Shown here: piece after piece, positions 36,449 through 48,441 of the stretch
Numbering within the stretch: the first letter of the stretch is position 1
Layout of the letters: every line of letters begins with the position of its first letter
Notes under the pieces: generated by a model
Database searches by the model: none
The model's input: the letters and a program-made list of their open reading frames with translations, nothing else
Told to the model about the DNA's origin: nothing
Program-made: the position numbers and the translations under genes
Assembly (NCBI RefSeq): GCF_036785885.1
Contig: NC_092326.1
Span: 43,787,072-43,851,071, forward strand
Direction: 5' to 3'
Source: Coffea arabica
Lineage: Eukaryota > Streptophyta > Magnoliopsida > Gentianales > Rubiaceae
DNA length: 64,000 nucleotides

Positions 36449-36601
36449 TAAAATGTCATGAATGTTAGAGACATATTATCGTGTCCGCCACCCAAGCTAC
36501 TAGTCAATCAGGGACGTCATCTTGTAATCGTCACACAAGCAAACAATAAAGCAAAAATGTGGGAGACATTATGGCACGCAATGCTCTGCCACTAATGGCT
36601 T

Positions 36602-36605
<4 letters not shown>

Positions 36606-36671
<66 letters not shown>
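36606..36671. repeat. (TA)n microsatellite
   Basis: About 66 bp of uninterrupted TA dinucleotide, followed by TGTGTATGTATG. Confidence 0.95.
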
Positions 36672-36675
<4 letters not shown>

Positions 36676-37519
36676 ATGTATGTATATATATAATTGGGTG
36701 ATGGGGGATGGGCAGGGCGTGGGGGGTTTTAGAAAAACGACATACTACACTCTATTAAATATCAGCAACCAAAGACTAATGGCTTTGGTGGATCAGAAGG
36801 AAAAAGCAAGCCAAGTGCCATCAGCCCATCCGGCTATGGCTTATACAATCCCCTCCCACTAATGACTTTGCTGCGCATTCATTTTAAGTGCTACCCATCA
36901 AATCTCAAAACTTTACGCCCACCATCGGGTAACATCCACAATAATTTTCCCCGTTTCTTCTTCTTCACATTTATTTGTACATTGTAGCAAAATTGTCAAA
37001 AGAATGATGAAAACAGTTCCCTGGCGATGAAAAAAGGCATTGCTAAGTTTGGTAATTTCTTGCCTCGGCTGCGATTTGATGTACGTAAGATCGAAACTCG
37101 GGTGCAAGCGACCTGAAAATTAAATTACGCAACATTCGGACTCTGACGGCCCAATCCAATCTTTTTATTGTACCCAAAACAGGTGCAGCAAATGAAGTTG
37201 CAAAGGAGATCTTCTACAATACTATTAATATGATCAGAAAATTACCCAGAAATTTAATTTCTTGATTGATAAGAATGAAAAAAAAGCAGGCACATGTTAA
37301 ATACAATCCAAAAATTTATTCGCTTCACTAAAATAATACTTACTATTAGCCAATAAAATTGAATGTTGTCTATATCTTTAAGGCTATTAGGTGTTTGTTT
37401 GCACCTGGTTCCATTCTACTTCCCCCACCCCCACCCCAAAAAAAACACAAAACAAATACCAAAACCCAAAAAAGGGTTTTTCCCAGAAGTCCCCTTGAAT
37501 TATTGGGTACTGTACATGG
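36672..37519. other. intergenic, 3' of LHT copy 2
   Basis: No gene recognised. The 3' UTR of LHT copy 2 should end here. Confidence 0.45.
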
Positions 37520-40500
37520 TTACTGGGGCTTAAAGAAGCTGAGTTTAATGCCGGTGTCAATGATAACATAAACACCAGCAGCGCTGAGAACTGCACTGAG
37601 AGCCATCCCTGCAAGGCCCAGAGTCCAATTCAGCCACCAGATGGGACCATACTTTTTTGGTTTCTTGAACTTGAGCCACATGAAACAGGGATGAGCCAAA
37701 GTGACGGGCAGGGAAATTGCTCCAATGAGGCCGGCCATGCTGCTCAGGAAGGGAATGGCCACCGCCACAAAGAAGACGCCATAACCAAACATAGCCCTGA
37801 TAATAGCCCTCAGCCACCAAGGACATGGTTTCTTGAAGCGTTGGGTGTACTGGGATTCCATGTCATCGAACATTGGCATCCCATAGATTTGGAAGGAGCT
37901 CAAGGCGTTGACTATCACAAAGAAACTCATCAGCCCTAGGACGGATCTTGCAACGTCTCGACTGTGGAATGCATATATTGCTGCCAACATTCCTCCGTTT
38001 GCAGGAATCTGTCAAACACAACCAAAAATATTAAGTACCCCAACCAAAAAAAATAAAAATTTATAATCTATATATATATATAAATTACATAAGGCATTTT
38101 TAATTAGGATGGTCATATCATAATACTTCCAACTCCCTATTCTTCTTTTACCGTTCAACTTAGTAATCCAAACTAAAAAGACAAATTATATATATATAAA
38201 TATGTAAGATTAAAAAATTAAGATTGGTACTATTCTTGAAACTTAAATTTAAAACAAAGTCCTACTAGCCTTCAAAGTGGGAATTTTTTTTATTTAAAAT
38301 CTTTATTTTTAATAAAAACAATACCAATCCTACCAAATATAAAAAATAGATAACAACATAGTTTAAGAGAAAGATACAGAACATTTGACCGTAAACTATA
38401 TCTATTCAATTTGTACGTGTCAGATCTAAATTCAACCCTAATTAGATTTGAATAAGAGTGTAAAATCCAACCACTAAGAATAACCTAGGTTATTATTGAT
38501 TATTTTGTGTATTTTGATTGTTTTCTTCATATGTAAATATGTAACGCTACCATGTGATTTTTATATTCTAAATCTCTTTTTATTATTTTTTTCAATTTTT
38601 CATTTGCATTTCTAGATAACAATACTTGCAACCATTGCGGTCAATTCTTGGTTTTATACAGTTTTCATATTACGATGATGAATACGGAATCAATTGTAAA
38701 CTTTTTCTTAGATTGACACCACTTAATCCAAATTTATATTATGAATAACTAAACCCGGCGCTTTTTTTTTTTTTGAAACGCAAAAGTAATAAGTTGTTTT
38801 TAAAGCGTAAAACTAAATTGCAAGCTATGAAATTTCTTATTTTGCTTCATATTTTAACTCTTCAATTTGGAGGTTGAAATATAAATTTATGCATATTACG
38901 GGTCAAGATGCTAGCAATATTAAATCCCTCCCTCTTAGTGATAACATGCATATAGAGTAATAACGCAGAAAATGGCTAATTAAAATTAAGTTTGCCTCCA
39001 TACCGCGCGACCGTATGCCCAATAGCCAGCAATAGCGAGAGGGAACAAGCACATCGCCACAATTACATATGCAACTTTGACGCCTCTCCACATCGGCACC
39101 CGAGAAGGATGTTTCTCGCTCGAAGGCATCGTAGCCTGCATCAACCAACCAAACAATTCCTTTTTCTTAGCAGCAGTATTATACTATTCTTGCAATTATT
39201 AAAAGGGTACACCTGCAATTAATGTAAGATTTAAAAAGATTTTTTTATTACTAATTTTTAGCAGCTGATGACATGGCATCGTATAAAAAGTCAAATATCG
39301 ACAGCCAAAAGTCAAATACGTCCTACTTAGGTAGCCAAAGACTTCTGCACCTATACATGCATTGGGATCATTGAGCCATCACCGACAATTTGCTAAGTCA
39401 AGAGTTAGCCGGCTTTTTGGAGTTCCATCAGGAATTAGATTTAATTAATCAACGAAAAGTCTAGTACTGAAATTAACAAAAGATAACTAGCTCCTCGAAT
39501 TGGGTTCTTGGGTGGTAATATCCCACTTAGCAGCAGAGTTCCCCCCCTTAGGCTAGTTATCCCACATCGGTTTTTCTGAGAGGGATTTGGATTGGGTAGT
39601 TAAATCCCTGACTGGGTTCCAAGAATTGCTGGCTTTTAGAATTTCATCTGAAATTAGGTTTAATTAATCAACAAAAAGTCTAATATTAAAATTGACAAAA
39701 AATAAATAACTAAAAAATTAAATTTTTAACGAATGTCTATGCATCACTCGCTAACATAACCAATATTCACTAAATTTAAAATATATATGTATTAATAATT
39801 ACTGTCTTACCTACTTTCTTATATTTATTTATTTATTTATTCTAACTAACTTTATATTTTAAAAACTATGACACCAAAAAAGTAATTTATGACCACCAAT
39901 TAGACAGACCATAAAAAATCAGCATTGTACGCGTCTTCCATTTCGTCATTCTAGGTTTGGAGTCAACCCATGTAGTTGTTTAATGATCCCAAGAAGTACT
40001 AGATGATGATGCTTCATACTTGTCGCCAGAAGACTCAAATATCAAATCAGTTCTATCTCTTTATTATACTACTATTAACTAAAAAGTCCAATCAATCATC
40101 AAGTATTCTACGGAAAGACGAATGACTTCTTGCAACAGCAGCCCCCAAAAAAAAAAAATTCCACATTACTTTGGATGTTATTTGCAAAATAAAAAAAAAA
40201 CAAATAAAGACACGGAAATGAAAGGGTGGCATGTTTGGAAAATTCATTTGTTTTTATTTAATGATTAGTGGATTAATATGAATTTGGTAGTGATCAACGC
40301 TCACCTGAATCTCTAGTACGAGATTATGGCCTCTGAAGGCAAAAGCAATGATACCCAGTGCGTTGAGGAGCTCAAAAACCCTAGCAACATCTGAGTTGGC
40401 CTTGACCGGAGCGTAGGATACATTAGGGAGCCTACCCTTACTGACCGACACCACCCACATGAGTGTACAGTATCCAACGGCGGTGATGGCCCCTATAAGG

Positions 40501-41745
40501 GATACTCCGGCGATAGAGTTCAAGTTGGGCAGCTGAGACAGGACGACTGCCCCGCATGTGAACACCAAGTACCATTCCACGGTCGTCAGCGGCTGGTCCG
40601 CGCATCCACACAGCGTCTGGTACAACATCTTACATGTCGAGCCACCAACGACGATCAGGGCCACGCAGGTTCCTCCCGATAAGTACAGGATCGGGAATGT
40701 CGCCAGCAACTTCGACAGTTTGTTCCCTGAATTTTATCAAATTTCATGGCGATTAAGATCGTTCAGCCCTCTAGGTCTAGGGCCCATACATCCCCCCTCC
40801 AACACCTTTCTGGATGCAGAAATTGATTTCTACGACTCTATCTAATGCGTTAATTTTGATTCAAAACATATATCTGATGTAGCTGTTGGTTCTAGATGTT
40901 TATATTAATTTAAGAACTCACCAAAAGTTGCGCTAGCAAGCTGCATGTATCTGCTGTAGCGGATACCAGTTTCATAATTTTCATGGAGCTGCACCAGCAG
41001 ATATAAAGTGTAAAGCTGCCATATGAACGCCAACGTTAAGCAAATGACACCCCATGCCCTGCAAATTAATTAACAGGCAGAGTAATTAATTAACTAGCTA
41101 GCAAGTTATGAGTTAAAGTCAGTTGGACTCGATTAATTTGAAATGGTATGCATGCGTGAATCATCATCGTCCTCACCATCCAAGAACTGTGAAGGCAACG
41201 GGGAGAACAAGGGCTTGAATTCCAATCCCAGAACATAAAGTGTGAAAGGCAGCATAGTAGGCATTCCCGTTTCTGGACTCGGTGATGGGGAGCCAAGCAT
41301 CATGGGGGTCGAGCTTTGTAAGTCTTAAAGCCTTCCTGAGGGGGCTTCCGAGAGGAGTAATAAATCGACTGGCGGGTCGAGATCTGTTAGGGGTTTTGGT
41401 TGCTCCCGCTGGATGGTCTGCAGAAGTGAGAAAAGGTGATCGAGACAGAGAAGGGGAGTGGAATTGGGAGGGAGGGGCCGATACTATAAGGGGTGACGGA
41501 GCTGTGGACGGCGGGGGTCGAGATGTGTTAGGGGTTTTGGTTGCTCCGGCTGGATGGTCTTCAGAAGTGAGAAGAGGTGATCGAGACAGAGAAGGGGAGT
41601 GGAATTGGGAGGGAGGAGCCGATACTACTAGGGGTGACGGAGCTATGGAAGGCGGGTGTCGAGGGGTTATTGGAGCGGAGGTCGCTTGGTCGACCTCAGC
41701 CTCAGCCACCACGTTGCCTCCTTGTCCCAGGTTTTCTCTGCTCAT
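37520..41745 (-). CDS. LHT-like (AATL1-type) amino acid transporter, copy 2
   Basis: Exons 41745-41177, 41058-40922, 40726-40305, 39135-39004 and 38008-37520. GT-AG introns, phases closing to 1749 nt (582 residues). Exons 4 and 5 have exactly the lengths of copy 1 (132 and 489 nt) and the intron phases are the same, so the two are tandem duplicates. Core motifs: [95 protein letters not shown], end FFKPQ. The N-terminal extension is about 170 residues and Pro/Ser-rich. It contains a 47-residue tandem duplication (DNA 41381-41662). Predicted proton-coupled amino acid permease. Introns 3 and 4 are 1.1 and 1.0 kb and AT-rich. Confidence 0.92.
41381..41662 (-). repeat. in-frame 141-bp tandem duplication in LHT copy 2 exon 1
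   Basis: Units 41381-41521 and 41522-41662 are nearly identical. Each encodes about 47 residues containing APSPL(V/I)[10 protein letters not shown] and [11 protein letters not shown]. No gap at the junction and the frame is kept. Confidence 0.9.
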
Positions 41746-41858
41746 GGTTCCAAGCTAGCTTAATTAGCCACCTCTCTACAGTACAGAATTTCAGTTAATT
41801 TGTCTGTGGCTCTTGATCTTCCTCCTCCGACTGCCCACACTAGGCGACGCGCGTCTAC

Positions 41859-41867
41859 TTATATAAG
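41859..41867 (-). promoter_or_regulatory. TATA box of LHT copy 2
   Basis: CTTATATAAG on the minus strand about 115 bp upstream of the ATG at 41745, suggesting a leader of roughly 85 nt. Confidence 0.5.
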
Positions 41868-42529
41868 ATAGATGTTGCATGATCATGACTACTATACCTT
41901 TCCTTGTGCATGGTAGGCTAGTAAATAAATTTAAAAAAAAAATTTTTTATTTTGGAAGAAAAAAGGGAGGTGTTCGATATCCAGCGTATGCATGTTGACC
42001 AGAACAGGAGGGGATGGATCATGGATGCTACTTGCGACGACATGCGCTGAATTGCTGACTGCAAGAGATATTGGTGTGGCAATTAAGTACTCCATGGAGA
42101 AATTAATGCAGCAGTTTGACAAACTTTTGGCAGCTCATCTTAGCTTCTTTGCTTGGGCTTTTCAAGTTCTCATAGTTCATACTTTGAATGTTACTTTCAT
42201 TGGGCTAAGCCGTCAAAGCGTAGCATACCTTGTAAGACTAAAAAAAAAAGGCAAGTCTGCTGCATTGAATATGTGATAGTAGCAGTACTGCATTTTTCTC
42301 AGGGCATCTTTATTATCCAAGAGTATAAATTGGCTTGGCTTGACTTGACTTGGTCTTAAAACTTAAAAGTTCGCATTCGCATCAGATATTTGGTAGTTGG
42401 TACTACTGTGTCTATCGTCTCAGCCGTCACCCTGTGTTTTCGCCACCGGCTAATTGCTCAATAGTCCTTGAAATTTTTAGCAACTTTCTCTTAGTCCCTT
42501 GACTTTGTAGATTTCGTCTGTTGAATTGT
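41868..42529. other. upstream region of LHT copy 2
   Basis: No gene or repeat recognised. Confidence 0.45.
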
Positions 42530-42716
42530 TATAATTTTTGGGTGTTTGTCTAAAACTTTACTGTAGAAGTTGCAGAAAAAATTTTTAAAGTGCGCAAATT
42601 TTTTGGATATTTTGAAGTGTATAGTTTAAAATTTTTGAGAAGTTCTTTGATATTGCTGCCTGTAACTAAAGTTGTTAAAAAACTTGTAGCAGGATAAAAA
42701 AACTTGTTTGACAAAC
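42530..42716. mobile_element. hAT-like MITE, inverted copy of 13736-13965
   Basis: Reads TTTTGGGTGTTTGTCTAAAA ... ACTTGTTTGACAAACAAGGC. Its complement follows 13736-13965 closely. The distal end seems shortened. Confidence 0.6.
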
Positions 42717-43219
42717 AAGGCCTAAATTTGGGTGGTGCAAAATCTGAGGTCTATAAAGTTAACTACACGTTTAGGATATTGATGACGGCCGGAAAAGAAT
42801 GTAGCTTAATTTTTTGGGTGCTGATGTTCATCTACTGTTATCATGTGCTTATTATGAATCTTCGTTGTAATTGTAAGAGAAAGGGACTTTGGGCAATTGT
42901 CAAAGTAATCGGAATAATTCTACGTAATTAATTAATATCTTGTGTCTCTCTATATTTAAAAGTCAATCTAGTCCGCTTTCTCTATATGTCAGTACCCTGT
43001 CATGTTAAACAATTTGTTAAACAAAGTGATTCCACATTAATTGGTTAAAATCACCATAGTACTGTGAAAATCTTGTGTTACTCTGCTCAAACTCAATTGA
43101 ATTTGAGAGAGAAACCCAAACTCTTTAGCATACATAAATAAAATAAAATAAAATAAAGATCAATGGACAAAATAGTTTCATGTTGGAAACCCAAGATGAA
43201 AACATCATTATAGTTGTGA
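42717..43219. other. AT-rich intergenic sequence
   Basis: No feature apart from an AAAATAAAATA run at 43137-43157. Confidence 0.4.
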
Positions 43220-43438
43220 AAAAATAGACAATTTCATCCCTATATTTTTATACTTGTGCCGATTTAGTCCTCGTATTTTATTCTTAGCCAATTAGATACC
43301 TTAACTCGAGATGCAAGTCCAATTAAGACCCTCTGTGGCAGCACCGCCAGCAAAAGTCCAGTGGACGTCAAATTGACCAAATAGAGAAGGGTGCTTTTGG
43401 AACATCACTTATGGGACTGTAATAAAGCCAAGTAAATC
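43220..43438. repeat. direct repeat, copy A
   Basis: Similar to 44110-44304. Shared blocks: TTTTATACTTGTGCCG, ATTTTATTCTTAG, AATGCAAGTCCAATT, AAAAGTCCAG, CAAATTGACCAAA, AACATCACTTATGGG and CTGTAATAAAGCCAAGTAAA. Confidence 0.8.
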
Positions 43439-43978
43439 ATGCGTTAGCACGACAAAATGAAAGTGAGGAGCTTAATTTGCAGACAAAAGCAACATGTTTT
43501 GGAGCTGAAGATACTGCACAGGATTTGGACGTTTTCTGGATCTTTTGGATACATGGCTGCTAATATGTCATGGATTTGTAAAATTTTGAGGAGAAAGGTG
43601 TTTGATTGTAAACTTGAATATTGAACGTGAAAGATAAGCAGCCAGCCAGCCAGCCAGCTTTGATAGCTGCAAGTTTATTCGACGCCTTGACGACAACACA
43701 TTAGTTTAGAATACTGCAATAATCTAAGTGAAGTGCTTTACGTCTAATTTCTTCACGTGGGCCAAAATTTTCGCTTCGATTTTTATTTACAAAATGATTT
43801 TTATGTACTATTAAAAATGTGGGAATGAAGTGATGAGGATAAAAGGATTATTCTCTTTTTTTTTTCCTCTCTTCCGCGAATGAAGTCAAACTATAATAAG
43901 CGGGGAAGACTAATCCATATCCTTAGAGGAAAAAGAGGGGAAGAAAAACTTTGACCTATCTCTTGTACAAATAAATTT

Positions 43979-44085
43979 GGGTTTTTTTAATAACTTTAAC
44001 TACTGTAATCTCAAAAAAATTTCTCAAAATTTTTTTAACTACACACCTCAAAATACCCAAAACATGCAACAAAAATATTTCCTCT
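43979..44085. mobile_element. fragment of the GGGGCCTTGTTTG MITE family
   Basis: GTTTTTTTAATAACTTTAAC through CACCTCAAAATACCCAAAA matches the inner part of 13736-13965. Both ends missing. Confidence 0.5.
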
Positions 44086-44109
44086 CATCCGTTTTCAATC
44101 AACTCGAGG

Positions 44110-44304
44110 AAAAATGGCTAATTTTGTCCCCATACTTTTATACTTGTGCCGTTCTAATCCCCATATTTTATTCTTAGTCAATTAGATAATTTAACTTAAA
44201 ATGCAAGTCCAATTGCAAAAGTCCAGCAGACCTCAAATTGACCAAACGGAAAGGAGTACTTTCGAAACATCACTTATGGGGCTGTAATAAAGCCAAGTAA
44301 AATC
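44110..44304. repeat. direct repeat, copy B
   Basis: Partner of 43220-43438, same orientation, about 890 bp apart. It lacks the segment with GACCCTCTGTGGCAGCACCG. Confidence 0.8.
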
Positions 44305-44417
44305 ACCTTTTACATGAGATAAAACTCTGGAAAAATACCAAAAAACTGAAAACGACTTATGTAGAAGAGAGTTAGGGTTTTAATTTGAGAGATATTTGGC
44401 CAAAATTCTAGCGATTG

Positions 44418-44904
44418 ATGATGGAGAAGGAAGAGGAGGCCGATGGGATTGTAGCCCCAAAGTCTGATTCAAGTATACACAAATGAATATTTTCTAATGA
44501 TAAGTATGTTTCATTGGATTTTTACTAACTGTATGATTCATTGTTTAACAGTCCATATCCAAGCTGATGAGGTGACTGAAACAATTCATGTGCAATCCTC
44601 TGCTCCAGAATTACGTTCAAGAAAAATCCATAGAAATGTTGGCTATTTTTTTTTGTCACGTTTCGAGCCAAACCTAAAAACTTGCCCCTACACGCAAGCT
44701 CAACTTTGGAGGTCCAGGATGGCTGCTGTTGTGTCTCAGGGAAAAGGCAAAAGAAGAAAAGAAACTATTATATGTTTTTTGGCATTAAAAATTCTATTTA
44801 GTCTTCAACTATTAGCTATTACTCTTTGCTGGTTCTCACTTCAAATGTATTTGCAAGCGCATAGGTTGTTCGATGAACCGGATAACTTCATGGACAGTAA
44901 TTAA
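44418..44904 (+). CDS. small two-exon hypothetical protein
   Basis: An ATG ATG at 44418 opens MMEKEEEADGIVAPKSDS. A donor (TCAA/GTATAC) at 44472/44473 and an acceptor (TTTAACAG) before 44552 join it in phase to the rest, ending at 44904 (about 135 residues). Upstream is a TTAGGGTTTT leader-like sequence. The C-terminal half has a hydrophobic stretch (CFLALKILFSLQLLAITLCW) that could cross a membrane, preceded by basic KGKRRKE. I do not recognise the family. It could be a decayed fragment of a longer gene or simply fortuitous. Confidence 0.3.
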
Positions 44905-45419
44905 GAAAGTTGAAGACAATCACTTAGCTACTGCTAAATGTGTAAAATTTTATTTTGGAGCTGAAACAGTTATGACGCCAATCATATTTTTGGCTGTTGT
45001 AGTTAGTTTTGGATGACTTGGAATTATGAAGCTGAATCTCCATGTCATTTTTTAAAATTAGTACATGTAACAGTTTACTAGCTGAATCTCCATGTAATTT
45101 TTTCGGCTGTTGTAATTAGTTTCGGATGGCTGCTATCCTTTATTACTTAGTTTTGGATCACCTAGTTTTGGATAATATGGCATGGATAGACACCTTACTG
45201 GTTGTCTTCTAAATAGATTCTATGTAACTATGACTATGTTATTCAAATGCAAATCTGCCATGTGTTCGGATTGAGATGTTTTGAAATAAAATAATTTATC
45301 TTACAAATTTCAATCACCTTTTTATTTTTTCAATCACCTCTTTATCTCGCATACATCACATCACAAAAAATGCTACAGTGATTATCTCAAATAAATTATC
45401 CAAATAAACTCCTATCCAA
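44905..45419. other. AT-rich region with short internal repeats
   Basis: GCTGAATCTCCATGT and GGCTGTTGTA(G/A)TTAGTTT(T/C)GGATG each occur twice within 44990-45140. 45330-45424 resembles the complement of 15961-16090 and ends ATCCAAACA. Confidence 0.45.
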
Positions 45420-46880
45420 ACAATAGGAGTTTGAGTTGTAAATGAATCGAATTAAATTGAATTTTTAAACTATCAACCTCAATTCAAATTTTTAAACTTA
45501 AGCTCAATTTTGAGTTCAAATCCAAAATGAGCTAAAAATTTAAGTTTGAGTTTGATTCAATTTATATTTAATAGGTTCAAATTCGACCCCAAGTTCAAAA
45601 ATTTATTTAATTTTAATATTAAATAAGCACAATACATAAATACTATCTACATAATAAAATAATAAATGTAAATTCTACAAAAAAATATAAATAAGGGATA
45701 ATTTTAGAAACTTGCCTCGAATTTTTTCAAATAAATACCCTGTAATATTAGAAATTACACTGACCTCCCCTTTCATGTAATGCACCATCAGGAGCCCTCG
45801 GATGACCAAATTGGCCTAAAAAACTTGTGCTAACAAATATTGAAAATCTGAGAAAAAGAAATTGCTTTAAAATATAAATTTTTTCTGTTACTTGGCACCA
45901 AATAGTTGGAGATATATATACTTAAAGGGCCAAGTAGCACTTGTAATATCATTATCTTAGAAAAACCAAAATAGCTTTAAAAAATCAGGGTATTAGAGGC
46001 TCAGCCATTCATGATACTTCATTTGGTGATGGATTTGTGCAAAAAGGTGACTAATATACCACAATTTAGGCTCCATCAAAATCACTAGAAGTAAAAAATC
46101 AAACCTTTTTTTGGTTTTTTAAACCTACTTACAAGTTTTCTATGTATTAATTGTTTTTTTATCATGTTAATCTTAATGGCACCAAATGCTTGTCATGGAT
46201 ATAATTTAAACTTCTTAGAAGATTATATGCTATACTTGTGAATGTGTCTTTGTGTTACTTGATGATGGTCGCATATGACTTTGTTCATAGAATATCTTCA
46301 ATTAAAGTTGGCATGAAGTTTTTTTTTTTTGGCATTTTCACCACCCTTATATTTTGGCATGAAAGATCCGTTGCACAACCAACCGCTCTTTTTAGGCTTA
46401 ACGGTCAAAAGTGTAGCTTATTGTATGTTTTTTCTTGCTATCCTGAGAGGATCAAACTAATGGCAATCTTTTTCTTTTTCTTTTTTTGTCATTTTCCTCA
46501 TCAAAAGTGTTTATTGTTTTCTTCTAGAGACAAGGAGGGTAAATTTGGAAGACAATTATGTGCTAGTATTTTTGCTTCACTTTTGAGGTTTTTTTTTTTT
46601 ATGATAGGGGTTGATTTTATTATTAAATATGTCAATCAATGTAAGGTCAATGTAATTTTTAATATTAAAGGATATTTATATGAAATTATCAGAAGTCTCG
46701 AGAGAGATTTCTAAAATTATCCCTATAAATAAATATTTTTAATAAAAAATATTAAAATTTATTCGAACCTTAATGAGCAAAATATGTTTAAGTTCAAACT
46801 TGATTCGATACTTTAATTGAATCTTAATTCATGCTCGATGTCGAACTCAAACTCGTTGAAAACCGAACCCACATCAAATG
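45420..46880. mobile_element. old repeat, split by a MULE-type insertion
   Basis: 45430-45690 is rich in TTTGAGTT/AACTCAAA words. 46733-46880 continues in the same style (TTCGAACCTTAATGAGC, CTCGATGTCGAACTC). A related stretch is at 61990-62110 (AATTTAAG.TTGAGTTTGATTC, TAATATTTAATAGG.TC). The two halves are separated by the element at 45695-46723. Confidence 0.5.
45695..46723. mobile_element. non-autonomous MULE-type element (1029 bp)
   Basis: GGGATAATTTTAGAAAC ... TTTCTAAAATTATCCC, with perfect 9-bp target duplications TATAAATAA at 45686-45694 and 46724-46732. A long frame inside (46238-46714) has no recognisable domain. Confidence 0.88.
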
Positions 46881-46890
46881 CTTAATAAAT

Positions 46891-48441
46891 GGGATAATTT
46901 CAGGAACCTCTCTTAAGGTTTCTTATAATTACATTTAAATACCCTATAATATTGAAAATCACACAATCCTCCCTTTTCAAATAGATGTGACCAAATGTCG
47001 CCCTCAATAGCTTCCAAATGACCAAATTGCCCTAAAAAGGTTATGCATTTTCTGCTATTGAAAGAAAAATGAGAAAACGAAATTGAATCAAATATAAATG
47101 TTTTTATATTTCTTTATGTCAATTAGCTGGTGGTGTAACAACTTGAGGAGACAAGATGTCAAACGGTGCCATTATTTTGAGAATACCCAAACTAGCTCTA
47201 CTAAGAGATAACTCAAGAAACCAAATATATCCTTAAATTGGTGATCCTTTATCCAATGTGAAAAATCAAACAAGCTATCGTCTTCTGCTACTTACTTCTT
47301 CTTCTTTATTACCCTTACACCACTTGAAATAGTCACAATTGGTGCAATAGAAATATAATCTATTTGAATTTCTTTCACTTTTTGAAATTCTAATTACTAC
47401 ATTGCATCTGCGGTCACAAATTTTGTTTTTGGTCCTCAATGATGCTCCTCCATGATTTGAGCTCTTGTGATAACTTGAGAAAACAAATTTGTTCTTCAAC
47501 TGCTGTGCTAGTCAATGTGTGAATCTGTAATACTTGGTGAAGGTCATAACTAACTTCACCAAACAATGCCTTCTCTGGAAAATCGAATGCATATTTTTCA
47601 CATATGCTCTCGTTAATATGTTGCCAGGACTACAATTGATGGTGCAACGGCACATTTTGGTTTTAATAGTCAAAAGCTGACTTCCTACATGTATTCTTTG
47701 CTATCTTGAGGGGCTCATTGGAAAGCCAATATTTTTCCTTTTTTTATTTTGTTAATTTCATAATAAAAAAAAAAAGATGGTACATGTTTTCTCCTACATA
47801 CAATGAGGGCAAATTTGGTAGAAAATCATGTGTCAGTACTTGTTCTCAATTTTTAAGGAGCCTTTTCATGACAAGGGCTGAAATTGTTATAAAAAATTGT
47901 CATTCAAGGGGAGGGTAGCATAATTTTTAATAGGGATAATTTCAGATACCTCCCCTGAGCTTTCTAACAGTCTCACTCTCCTCTCCTGTGGTTTAAAAAA
48001 TATCACAAACCTCCCCTGTCTGAATTTCAGGTCCCATTTCTTATATCATCATGGCCAAAAAGACTTAAATACCCTCACAAGTTAACTAATATTTCGTGAT
48101 TATCAGGACAAATTTGGTGAAGTTAGTTATAAACACAATTAAACGATAAATTAGAAACCTTTAACCAATATAGAAACAGGCAAGTAACTAACATCTAACA
48201 TAATGTACATGTTTGTAAACTGATTGTACCTCATAGATCACCCCGTGTAAGGTGTTTATAGGCAAATTAGTATTTAGTCATATTGATAAAATCACTAATG
48301 CAAGATAATCAGGGCATTTATGGTAGATAGTTGTTTCTCTCTCCAACTCCCCATTTTTTATCTGGAATTATCCCTTTTTAATATTAGAGGGAATTTAAGT
48401 GTAGTTATCAAAAATCTTGAGAGTGGTTTTGAAATTATCCA
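46891..48441. mobile_element. non-autonomous MULE-type element carrying a nested relative
   Basis: Starts GGGATAATTTCAGGAACCTC and ends GAAATTATCCA, with perfect 9-bp duplications TTAATAAAT at 46882-46890 and 48442-48450. The interior resembles 45695-46723. It is split by the smaller element at 47933-48374. Confidence 0.85.
47933..48374. mobile_element. nested MULE-type MITE (442 bp)
   Basis: GGGATAATTTCAGATACCTC ... CTGGAATTATCCC, with perfect 9-bp duplications TTTTTAATA at 47924-47932 and 48375-48383. Removing it restores the outer element's TTTTTAATATTA, also seen in 45695-46723. Confidence 0.88.

Noticed and set aside
39540..39620. ATCCCACATCGG, which matches the upstream element of plant snRNA promoters (RTCCCACATCG).
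   Set aside because: No TATA at the required spacing and no U-snRNA sequence follows. The motif also occurs in plant repeats. The flanking 80-bp direct repeat suggests a mobile-element context.
46238..46714. 158-codon frame rich in Phe.
   Set aside because: Lies wholly inside a MULE-type non-autonomous element and is driven by poly-T tracts.
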